NCBI RefSeq assembly: GCF_910592395.1
Contig: NC_088310.1
Coordinates: forward strand, 25,747,491-25,811,490
DNA length: 64,000 nt
Reading direction: 5' to 3'
Source of the DNA: Lineus longissimus
Lineage: Eukaryota > Nemertea > Pilidiophora > Heteronemertea > Lineidae
Below are positions 24,911 to 36,792 of the stretch, one piece after another (position 1 is the first letter of the stretch; the number at the start of each line of letters is the position of its first letter). Position numbers and translations under genes: made by a program. The notes under the pieces are model-generated. The model ran no database searches, was not told the DNA's origin, and saw only the letters and a list, made by a program, of their open reading frames with translations.

Positions 24911-27900
24911 TTCTGTCTAAAGGGACAGCAATACGACCTTACCAATTAAAATTACAATTTAGCTCCTGTGAATGTTGATTTAAATCAAATTCAGTGTTCT
25001 CCACTGCTCGATTTTGATCTGGCGGGCCACCGGACCATAAACGAATTTCAACATTCACCGCCAGACCAAAAAGAACATAACCTGTTGCAACCAACCACCA
25101 ACTTCAACCTAAAGTAAATCCAACCTGACCAAAAGAAAGAGCGAAAAACACATTGAAATACCAAGATAAGACTTAAACAAGCATTGCATAGCTGCTGACG
25201 CGGCCATCCCTAGCTACCAAACTATTCTCCAGATAATCATACGCGGCCGAGGTACGTTTGATCAAATTAGAAATGTCTACATGACACTAATTTCAATTCC
25301 ATGTTCGGTAGGCATGCTGTGAGAATTGGGACCATCGGATCAGAGGTGTCGTGTTATTAATTTGATATTAAAGCTGCAGTGTACATTTTTATCCTCCGTC
25401 TGTGCCTGGTCTGCTATGGGGGGAGAGGGGGGTGGGGCGGGGGGTGACAAAAATGTCCTTTTGGTACCTCTTGGGGATGGAGGGGGGCATAGAACCCGGC
25501 GTTACTGCACTTTCCTGCGTGCATTGCCTAAAAGTGTAAGAAATCCAGAACTGCACTGTTTTTCATTGCCGTATATAGTCACAGCAAGCATTTGAAACGA
25601 CACAGAACTTCTGATATCAGCTTGCATTTTATGGCGTCTCGAGGCCCATTTATGTTGGCTGGCCATTCCCGCCAAAATCCCCGCCCAGATGGTCCATGGA
25701 GGCCGCCAATTCCATCGTGTGACGTCACAAGATTGTATGCTCAGCTTTACTGTTTTGGAAGGCTTACTGTATCAATTCTCACAACAATGCTTAGCTTACT
25801 GATTTGGTACTTTCATTAGTCCCATATCACACCTTATTTGCTTCGCTTACTAATTTCGTATTGCATCACTTCCATTGCGCTAATCAGTGAGCGTGAGTTG
25901 CAGCTAATCATAACTCCCCGAAGACGATTTGGATAAATTGTGCATGCTAAACCTCAGGGGAAAGTAATATTGAGAAAGGTAAAAAATATTTTGATGCTGA
26001 TGCAGACAAATTGCATAGACAAGGAGCAACTTGAAACCGAAGAGAACATTCTGATTCTGTTCTATGTGACTGACTTTTAGTACATGTACCTCAACTATTA
26101 TGCGGACATGGCCAAGAGTGAGGTTTTTGGTCCCATGCACGGACCCACACGAACAAGGAACAGGTCCGATCGGAATCGAACGAGTAGGAGATCAGTCCTC
26201 GGGTATTCCGGCGATGTACTTATCTCTGAGGCATCGAAGGGCTCTTGTGTCTAATTGAGTTTAGAACCATTCCATAACCTCTCATCAAACAGTTTAAAAT
26301 AGGGTAGGAATTCCTTTTTCGAGTGTGTGTGGGGGGGAGGGAGGGGTCATTTAAAACTGCCACACCGTCACTACTGTCACCCATTATCATTTCTGAAGTA
26401 TATGCAAGCAAGCAGGAGCGGTAGTCTTCCCGATAAAGCATAAAGGGCAGTAACCATAATCGGATGTGAACATTTTGTCCTGAAACCAATTTCGAATTGC
26501 AAGTACATCGAATTCTTCTCCACTATTAATGACAACCTGCAACCTAAACCACATGGAAAAGCTGAGCCAAGTGATAAAGTAAAGGTTAACTGGATTTCAA
26601 ATTACCAAAATTTGATATAGCAGCCTGGGGGAAGAGAGATGGGTAGAATTCGCTATTGCAATTGCATTTGATTGGCTCTACAGGTGACGATTACTACCTG
26701 CTGCTTTAGGGGACAGTTAATTTCATTTCTGATCGACGAATTTGAGTCGACCAAAGTAGTCACGGGCTTAGATCGCAAACCCTAGGCTGTAACTTGTTAA
26801 TTGGTTTATTGGCGGCTTGCACGAGTTGAAAAGTACAGTAGAAATGCTGCTTTCGGGCGAGAAATGAACCGTAGTATAATCGAGCATATCCACCGCGAGG
26901 CATCGGCAGACTCGTCAAACATATCTATTGATACCTCACTGTCGATTTTGGAAGTTGGGGCAACAGTTGTCGTGAACCGCTTTGGTACAGATCTTGCTTA
27001 CATGTAGTGGAAGCGCCATATAAAAACCACCATTATCATTTATTTAGCCTCGACCTACACAAACACCATTCATTGAACAACTTCTCAGTACCTCAAAAAT
27101 CCAATACTGTGATGAATGCATGGGATTCGAAGAGTATCCTGGTTACTTTATTGGTTTGTCTGAAGTGGGTAACTTGCCAGTTGATCAATATAGTTAACGA
27201 ACACAACAGTTTGGAAGCTTTCATTCGTTCATGGTGTTTATGCGTTACACAAACTTTTCAAACTTGTAAAATTTACAGACAGACATGGAGGTGAAGTTCT
27301 TTGGGTATGGCACGATACCTTTTGAAGGCTAATGTTACACAAGCCATGTTTGGCGATAACGCTGACGTTAGCGCTCTCATCCTGATCCGGACTTCGTTAG
27401 CTACAGACGGATCGCGTCTGATGGTTTAGAATGCCTATCTACACTGAAGGCAAATAAGTAACAGTTTTCATGTTAGTGCAAGTCTCAACGCCATAACGGG
27501 CCACGGTCTCTTAACTTCTTCAACGAGCAATCGACATGATTCAAAGCTCGGACTATCACAGTTAGCCCCCGAGCAATGGACCTTAGCCATGGCGAAATGG
27601 TCAGCAAACCCATGTCCAGATATGTAATTCTTCGGGAAAGAAGTTTGATAACGCTCTGTGCAGTTTCTATCGCAAGGGCTCTGCGGGATTATTACTATCC
27701 CGGTCTCGAAAAACTTTTCAGGATTTAAAAAAAGAAGCTTTTAAAACAGTCATGGTCATCTGAGCTGGACAAGAAGGGTTTACTCAGCCAGGCCCTTTCA
27801 CTGTTCTAACACTGTTAAAACCATTTTTACCAGTACAATGAGAGCTAATGCCGATGATGTGGGATCCGATGGTGATCATGTGACCCAAGCGTTATCACAA

Positions 27901-29234
27901 TGATATTTGAACTAAAACCAAAATTTCAATAAAATTAGACATGAGGGCATGACATCTGCGCACAAAAAGAACTTCGCGAACTTCTTACCGTATCCATGTT
28001 ATCCTGAACAGTCGTTATAACTATTACTCCAGCAGATTTCAAAAGTTGATTTTCCTCAAGTCATCGATATCATCCAAATGCAAATGTAAGGAAGATTGTC
28101 TCCGCATTATCTCCTGTTTATCCATGGAGAAAATGTAAGCCAAAGCTTTCACCGGAAACCCCTTCCTTCCCCCTGCGCAGCTGTACGGAGAATGACTTGA
28201 TTTGTCGAAGGCACCTCGCATGGTGTTCGGCATCTTCCGATATCAAAGCGCAACCGCGCGCGCAATGACCGACCTCGCAGAGAGACGAGATGAGAAACGT
28301 GATCGTCAAGCCAACATCAGGTTGGCTTCTATTCAGGTGGTTTCAGGTTTCTGCTATGTCCTACACCAGATTGATCGGAAATATCCCGTAGATTCAGTCT
28401 CTTATGATCTCATTATATCATTACTGCCTCCATGAAGCGGTATTCGGGTCCTGTTATTGGTCAAAATGGATCTCACCAAATAAAACCGTGCGATCGGTCT
28501 ATCTTTAATAAGCGTCCCCGTGAAGCACGTTTATCATTCTGATTGGACAATGCGCTGACAATAATAATTATGAGAAAAATAGTTTTCTGCAAGGATCGCA
28601 CTATTGAAAAACGCAATGATAGAGAGAAGTCATTAACCTCAACATTTGTTTTATTTTGTTTGCCTGGGGCTGAGTGCTTGGGGACTGCGATGCACCGCTG
28701 ATATTACGCCATCAGAATAGCATCGAATATTAATGAAATCGACAGCTGTTTTAACAACTAATGCAAATTCTATTTTACAGAATTTCTTTTTTTCTTGCCG
28801 GCTCTTTAAACTTTCATGGAGATTCCAAAGAATACCAAGAGTCCGGGTCGGTGGAGTGGATCCAAACCTTGAGATGTATGACTGAGTTGGGTGTAATTGA
28901 TATGCCTATATTGCGGTTGACATTTCCTGACGATTTGATGGCCTCTGGCATGTCTGGCAGCCGAGAATAAATAACTTATCCTGGAACCTACTTGTAAGAC
29001 TTTAATGGAAGACTCTTCCCTATATTCATCATCGAATTTATACCAAATGGCCGCCATGCTGGTTGGTAAGTTAACAATGTAACTATATACCGTATGACTG
29101 CCATGTACATCAGAGTGTACATCTGCATCAAAGTTTCGTCTACCAGGTTATGTTGAAAACCAAGATGGCGCCTGGTCTGGATTCGATGGATATGAAGAAA
29201 ATTGTCTTGGAGAATAGCAAAAACTCAATAGCAG
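24911..29234. other. Intergenic; no gene recognised
   Basis: No coding exon that I can support. Contains a G-run cluster at 25418-25444 (runs of 6, 6, 4 and 6 G) with quadruplex-forming potential and a second G-rich patch near 25473. Short open frames on both strands lack splice or family support. Confidence 0.45.
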
Positions 29235-29882
29235 CAACGTTATATCAAAAGAAGAATTGTCATCAACCGCAGAGATGTTATATCAAAAGAAGAACAGACA
29301 CCAACCGCAGAGATGTTATATCAAAAGAAGAATTGACATCAACCGCAGAGATGTTACATCAAAAGAAGAACTGACACCAACCGCAGAGATGTTATATCAA
29401 AAGAAGAATTGACATCAACCGCAAAGATGTTATATCAAAAGAAGAATTGACATCAACCGCAGCTATGTTATATCAAAAGAAGAATTGACATCAACCGCAG
29501 CTATGTTATATCAAAAGAAGAATTGACATCAACCGCAGCTATGTTATATCAAAAGAAGAATTGGCATCAACCGCAGCGATGTTATATCAAAAGAAGAATT
29601 GACATCAACCGCAGCGATGTTATATCGAAAGAAGAACAGACACCAACCGCAGAGATGTTATATCAAAAGAAGAACAGACACCAACCGCAGAGATGTTATA
29701 TCAAAAGAAGAACAGACACCAACCGCAGAGATGTTATATCAAAAGAAGAATTGACATCAACCGCAGCGATGTTATATCAACAGAAGAATTGACACCAATC
29801 GTAGAGATGTTGATAGCGAAAGAAGAATTGACACCTGCAACCGCAGCGATGTTATATCAAAAGAAGAATTGACACCAACCGC
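29235..29882. repeat. 38-bp tandem repeat, about 17 copies
   Basis: The unit reads ATGTTATATCAAAAGAAGAA and then TTGACATCAACCGCAGAG. Variant positions alternate (TTGACATC versus CAGACACC; GAG, GCG or GCT), and one late unit carries a 3-bp insertion. Since 38 is not a multiple of three, each unit shifts frame, so the 74- to 89-codon open frames here are artefacts. Confidence 0.93.
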
Positions 29883-30240
29883 GGTGACTCGTATAGAAAG
29901 GAACATATTGGTTCGAAGCTGTCGCAGCCGCATTATTGATCACGGGAACCATGCTGATGGCGATGAAATTGGTTTGGATATCTCTCGCGAGGACGCGTCT
30001 TCTCAACGGTACATTGTTGGTTCGTTGGTACTCTGAGCAAGACAAATAAGCAAGAAAGATTAGATTTACATTTGTTATAAGTCACCTATAATCTATTGTC
30101 CGGAAATCGATAAAGTGGCGGAGGATTGGTGCCTAGATCACCATAGAGAAGCTGAGCTGCAAAAGAACCAGGAGAGATTTTGGACCCTTGGTTAGAACCC
30201 TACTCTTACGAAAAAGATCTGGGATACACCATCGCAACTT

Positions 30241-30420
30241 CTGAATACGCCATGTTGAATTCTATTCACCATGGTGAATTCAACGTTGGTGAAATCAGAG
30301 TTTACCATGCTCACCATCGATGGTGAATGTAGGTTTTACCATGCCTACCCTCCTTATCCACCATGGTGAATTGGTGTCAGTTTACCATTTGGAATTATGG
30401 ATTTACCATGGTAAAAATGA
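30241..30420. repeat. Cluster of ACCATGGT palindromes
   Basis: About 180 bp dense in TTCACCATGGTGAA, TTTACCATG and CATGGTGAA words. It includes the perfect 16-bp palindrome ATTCACCATGGTGAAT inside a near-perfect 30-bp dyad. No ORF. It may be a degenerate palindromic element; no target duplication was found. Confidence 0.5.
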
Positions 30421-33400
30421 GACACACTTTCCCCTAGGGTAGACATTTTTAGTGCGTTTATGAAAATATTGACACTATCAAGTCAAAGTTAACATGACAT
30501 GGTGATCTGGATCTTGTGAGAAATGAATTTGCTGTGTCGGCGCATGGTGACAAGCATGAGTATTATCCCCTGGCCATGTAAATCTAACGCCAAGAGCTGT
30601 CCCTTTTCGAGACTCCGATGCACCGGTGAGGATCAGCGTAGAAACCTTGGCAACATACCAAAGATCCAGCGACATCACCTGGCACACTGTCGGGACAAAA
30701 CTTCATCCATATTCTGCTTTTTACGGTCAGAACATGATGTACGAGCCATCCCGAATCTCCAAGGATACAAGCGTCTTTTCAAACCCGATTAAAGACGACA
30801 TGAAAGCAACAACAGCATTATAAATATCGCCGTAGCTTATGCATCGCTGCTTCCAACTTGCTTTGATCACAAGTGGACGATTCTGTTGGATTTATGTCCC
30901 CACTCAAAGCTCTGGGTCCAAGAAAAACACAGATACATATATATGAAATTTCCATAGATTCAATGTCATGACGATTATCAGGACCTGGGGATTCACGGTG
31001 GAGATTTTATGATAAGTTGTGCTCGTCATATTTCTCGCAACCGCCAATCTGACGGTGAGGTGTGTACTCCGTGGCTAAAGCATCCCCCAGAGGACGATCC
31101 TGCTTTGCACACAAATATATAACCCCCGGTCTTCCGGAACCGACCCGAATTAGATTACAGCCTTGCTTCTAGCGTTCGGGAATGACATTTCCCAGTGATT
31201 AGCTTCGGGCATGGCAACCCTCGTGATAGGGAAGGCGACGCGGGGACTAAGGATCTGATAACGATACCAGTTCTATAACTATGAACCCAAATTGTATATA
31301 CTCAGAAGAATTCCCTTCTCAGTTTCTCTGTCTATTTGCTCTCCTCTCCAGAAAGACAGAATCAACAAGCTCAGACCCGTCACTCAGACAAAAGTATCAG
31401 TTAAAGGACTAGGCAATGTCCAATGCTTCCAATGTCCACTGATACAAGCAGGAGATGGCAATATTGAATCGCCACAGCACGACTCGAGTGACATGGCGAC
31501 ATCCCAAGACTATCACATAACAATTATTCACATCCAAATTATATCAGAAATATACTCAAGTCTCGTGTTCTAAAAAATATACATCTATTTATTATGGTAA
31601 TGTCTCCTTCTCCATGCATTTATTCAGATGTTGAAGAACCTAGAAATGCTTCGAATATTGTTTTTTCCTCTCTAAAACGTCAACGCAATGTTATGGAATT
31701 TTATCAACACAGTACTGAAACCATTTTCTGGCGAATTGGACTGTGCAAAAGCGAAGGACAGCACAAACATGAAACCAGCAGGAACAAAAATTGCATATTG
31801 ATATAAATTGGGACAACTTAACTTTGAGAACTTAAACCTGAGAGGACATTACTTCAGCAATATTCTGAATATCTTGACAGCAATACCCATCACAGGAAAT
31901 TGTCATTGGAAAAAATTCGCCACTCTGTCTCGTCAAGTGCGAGAGCTGCCTCTGAAGACTTTGTTGGGAGAAAGCAATTTCGCTTTGCATGGATGTGCAT
32001 GCCAAAATGTTGACTCAAAGCAAGGCAGGCGTATTTGCCAAACAGATTAGATTTCTTATTCCATAAACCTGAAATTATCAGAACGCGTCTTGTGTGTGCA
32101 CAATGCACCTTAAAGGTTAATTGTCTTTATTTGAAGAAGCTAATGATCATATTGAAAAGTGTTGAGCGGATTCTACCGAAAAGCTCAGCATTGAGGTAAT
32201 TGGGAGGTAACCGAGTCTGTCCCTGAATCTTTCAATTCTTGGCTCGGCCTCGACCACGGCGGTATTGGAAGTGCTTTTAATGAGATTAGACCTTGTTATA
32301 GGCCAGAGCAATATTTGTGAATTATGAAGTCAAAAGCCATGTCAGATAGGTAATATTTTCCTCAACAACTGCGCATAAGATGACGTCAGTGATTTTCTGG
32401 CCCTTAACTTTTGAAAACTAAATCCTGCTACTCATGGCAATGGTATAATCATTCAAACAAACACAGACACAATCATCATCGTTCATTTGCGGTCATTTGA
32501 TCCGAGTAGCGGAACATGCCTTCCATCATTTGGCCGGGTGAGACGACTCATTAACCAATATATAATATACAGTTCCGTCTGTGTCTTGGAGCTATTTTGA
32601 TCAACAGACAGGCGCTAACCAACCACTCAGAAAAACGGTGGCATCATGATGAAACACATTTATTTATTTGAAAGACTCTGCTATTACTGACCCTCAAACA
32701 AGATGGTCGACCTCTCATTGAGCTAGGGTCAGAATTGATGACCAATCCAGGGACTTGAAATAAAATCGCTCAGAAGTTCCATATATATATAGTGGTGTCC
32801 CTTGACCTGGGTGTACAGGGTTCGCATATCTTATTGACAGCTGCACAATCTATCGGAGGAATCGGAAGTAAAGATGATGGTATGATTCCAAGCATCCTTC
32901 GTGATTGCTTTTGTATGCCAAGGACCGAACTGTTTATCAGCTTTGATTCCTTGACAACTTAATGCAAATGAGGGAAGATAACAGTGATGACCTTCCATTA
33001 AGGTGACATGCAACCAAGATAGCCAGTTAGAAACACATACAAACTATATTCTCGTGACTTTCAAAATCTCTGCATGTCTGCCATGGTCCCTTCAATGCCA
33101 GAAACTTAGCAAGATAGGAAAACATGCTATGTCTATTCAACACAGGAAATGAGGTCGTGGAGAGGTGGTTTCATGGTTGGTGAACGATTATCAAAGCAAT
33201 ATTCTAGAAATTGCAGGGGCAAAGAAGGGAAACGTAGTCTATGGCATTCGGAGTTTAAATTGTTTTGCTATACTTCTTCAAGAAAACTGCTATCTTTTTA
33301 AGACAAGGTCGTAGATGGGGGTAGGGAACCATCCAGTAGGCCTCCATTGAAATCTGATCTTACCTAAAGCGAAAATCGATTGATTCGATACAGTTGTGAA

Positions 33401-36400
33401 AATATCTCTCCCAATCTACAACTGGTGACATGAAATGGTCACTGTACTTTGGCCGTGTGTCCAAAAACACCGGCGCTAAAGATCCCAGTGGAGGTATTAA
33501 TGGCAGTCAACCTTTAATAATCAACACCAACGTCTTGCCTCGTGATTGCATTTCCTTTGTCCTCGTACCTGGGAGACACATCCATCACTACCTTAGGACA
33601 GGGGGACAGACCCTGGATTCGGCATGTTAAGACTGCGAGGGACGGTAAACGAGGAAATAAATGTGACGGGTTGTATTGACCTCTACGCATGGGAGTAAGA
33701 CTGTGGTCATATGTGATAATTTATAACAATTGCCGAGTCAATATATGCCTGTCGGGTGCCGTGTCTAAAACGCATGAGAACATTGTTACTGACGGGTCTG
33801 GCAGGCGGGTACGTGACAAATACACCCAAGGGAATGATATTTGACAGGTCTGTACTTTTATTAACCTATAGCTATCAGAAATACGATCGTATACTAGATG
33901 AGACTACTAATGATGGAGGCATATACCCAGGCATGCCACTCCCCAAGAAATCAGAGTTCAATTATCGCTATACGATGTGGAAGGTATCGAAAAGGCATCG
34001 TGGTCGCGGCATCTCGAAAATAGGCATCTACAATCACTTCGTTTTGCTGTTCCGAGTGCAAGGCTTTTCAAACCAAGATAGTCAGCCCTTTTTAGTGTTG
34101 GTATACATGCTTTAAGGTAATCCATCTTTTAAAGAACGTTGCACTGTACGATTGATTTCTTTTAAATACGAAATCGAAAATGACTATTAATCTGACGAAA
34201 CCGCAGGGACCAGATTTCGACATTGGTGCACCTCCTTGATATGTGTTACGAACTGATACCAATGAAAATCAATCAGCAAGTTAAATCTTAGATAAGGACC
34301 ATTCATCAACCACTCCACAAAGGAGTGAGGAATTTCTTGGCTGAAATATTGCGATGAACAAGAGTAAATGTAATTTATTATTCTCTGGTCCATCCACCCG
34401 CCTGATGCCCCTGATAGACATGGCGAGAAAAATTGTATTGTGACAGCCGAACGTCACCTATGTACTGCCTGCTACCAGAAACACGATAGCGAGCGAGCCG
34501 AGACATCGCTGCAATGTCTTTTCAGCGTGCCATCTGCTTCTTTCAAAGCTTTAGCCGTTGGTCTCACCAGAGGACTCTGGTCTCACCAGGCATCAACAAT
34601 CAGGCGAACAGACCATTACGAAACCAATTAACAATAGCATGTATCGAATCATCATTAGCAACACCTCATGCCATTTACGACATTTTACGTCATCACAAAG
34701 GCAAGTGAGAAATATGATTACCATAAATATTACCTAACGAGTAGTCAGTTACATGTAGCTACCGCATTAGTTTCAGAACGACCATGTGATCGCATTCTCC
34801 AAAGTACGCCAGCTTCAACATCGATTCAATCCTTCCCACATAACAATCCGCCATCAGATGATTCTTTCGCAAATCTTCCCAAGACAGAATGATGAGTTCG
34901 GTTCTTACAATACAACATAAGGCACATAAGAATGAAAGGCAAGAAGGAAATGACATGTGGCTCATACGCAGTTTCATTTTTTTAGCATCTTTGTTCGTTT
35001 ATTTCTGTTTGATGGTAAACCAAATGAGTGTGACTGCAACCTCTGCTAGCAAAGAAGAGCAACAACATCAAGGTGCATATGGATTTATCATACCCTTAGA
35101 GAGGGAATGGAACCATTATGAACCAAGATGGAACAACTGTTTTTTATGAGCTGTTTCATTATATATATCGGTAGAACGGTATCCTCTGAATCTGCAGACG
35201 TAAGGACATCAAAGAGGGCATTGTACAGGTAACATCCAAGCCTGTTCGACAATGGTTTTCTCGCACAATGCGCTGTCTATTTCCGTAAAACCTCTTTGAA
35301 CTAACTTGTTGACGCTGAAGACAAAGGTATTGGCCAATTGAGATTCATCGCACGTTTGATACAGAATCATGACATTTTGGCGTGTAAACCACATCTTAAC
35401 ATACAGCGATAACGAACACAGAGGAAAAGTGCAATGAAATGGGTTTGACTTCGATGGCTTAAAAATGGATGATTTCAAGCATCTGGCCTCGTCCTCTTGC
35501 CAATCACGCGGCTTAAAGTAAACGTCAAAATCAATGTTAGATGGCGACATGATCGAGGGTGGCAGTCTCTTGGCTGACGAGATATAAGATTACCCTTTGC
35601 AATGCTATTCGACACGCCATCGCACGGCTAGAAGGGTAGACATATTTGTTATGATGTCATGGTGATATCGCAACATAGTTTCCACAGAGGTTGTTCACCA
35701 GACCGTGAGGTTTGACGCCATTCCTATAATAAGAGAGTTAATATGATAATATGACCATGATAGTTTGCGTACTGATTTTGTATCATACTGAAGCAGCAGC
35801 CAGCTTGGTTTAATGGTTAGAATATGTTACACAAAGTTGTCGACAGGGTCATCTCCTATCTTACAGTACATCGAAAGTTTCTACGCTTGTATACGAGAAA
35901 GATATTTACCACTGAATCAACAAAGTCCCCTAATTATGCATATTAGTCACCTGTTTTACTTAACAACAACAACAACAATTGCTAAGAGGATCGGCCCAAA
36001 TGATATAAAAAAAGGTCATAAGCTCGGCTACTTAATTGGTCTAATTGCTCTAGGTTCTTTTAAACTGATTTTCTCCGCCTAATGATATTTCATTTATCTT
36101 CTTGTGCGGGGCAGAGGTTACATGTACGTGCATTGGTTTCTTACTCGGGATGCCTAAAGAATGCCAAGTCTATATTAGGGCGTATACCCAGTAAACCAAG
36201 ATCGGAATGTATAAATAGCAGAGATGTCCTGTTCTTTTCAAGTTTTATTGACAAGCTAACTTATCGCATTAATGGGCTAAATATCACAAAGGATGGTACG
36301 TGTATAGACCCGGCATTTCCTTCAAATTAAGCGATACACTTGAATGAATATCAAGTTTGCAGTCCGGTCGAAAAGGTATATATGATAGACCTTAACCAAA

Positions 36401-36685
36401 ATGACATCATGCCTATCGTGACGAAGAAGTTCTTCTCTATTCATGTTTGTTTTCGGTTGCTAAGGTACTATTTTTCCGGCCACGCATGCAGCTGTCAAGT
36501 TATGCCATTCGTTGGGTCAGGAAAATCGAAAATGCAGTTTTACACAATGTCGTAGTGTAGTTATAATGCATGTGAGTTGCTAAACCTTGGTATATATAGT
36601 ATTTGTATATCTATCAACACAACGGTAGTGTTGAAATTTATATTCAATAAGTATCTGCGCTATTGGAAATTTTCAAATTCAATTA
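30421..36685. other. Intergenic; weak ORFs only
   Basis: No recognisable exon. Frames of 60-119 codons occur on both strands (for example 33756-34115 and 31292-31573) without domain or splice support. The only one with a suggestive feature is the short signal-peptide-like frame at 34955-35149. Confidence 0.4.
34955..35149 (+). CDS. Possible short secreted peptide precursor
   Basis: A 64-codon frame begins MWLIRSFIFLASLFVYFCLM, a basic residue followed by a long hydrophobic run typical of a signal peptide. Small residues follow (TATSA) where a signal peptidase could cut. The remainder, ending NHYEPRWNNCFL, is short and polar with one Cys. No dibasic cleavage sites, family or promoter are evident. 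Chance hydrophobic frames of this size are common in AT-rich DNA. Confidence 0.2.
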   Translation: MWLIRSFIFLASLFVYFCLMVNQMSVTATSASKEEQQHQGAYGFIIPLEREWNHYEPRWNNCFL

Positions 36686-36790
36686 CAGTAGAACCCCGGT
36701 CGGCGACCACCCCGCTATGACGACCAAGAATCGCCAGTCCCGAATGGTTTCAACCCGGTCCATGAGTGGTCGTGTTACCGGGGTTCCACT
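36686..36790. mobile_element. Mariner-type MITE with TA target duplication
   Basis: A 105-bp element from CAGTAGAACCCCGGT to ACCGGGGTTCCACTG, flanked by TA on both sides (36684-36685 and 36791-36792). It shares the outer CAGTAGAACC terminus with the 4359-4536 element, but the cores do not align. No coding capacity. Confidence 0.75.
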
Positions 36791-36792
36791 GT

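Noticed and set aside
29150-29792. Repetitive basic peptides
   Set aside because: The 38-bp unit shifts frame every copy, so the frames are accidental.
29235-29882. CRISPR-like array
   Set aside because: Units are contiguous with no unique spacers, and the host is an animal.
33756-34115. 119-codon plus-strand frame
   Set aside because: No family recognised, no promoter, and no splice-compatible neighbour.
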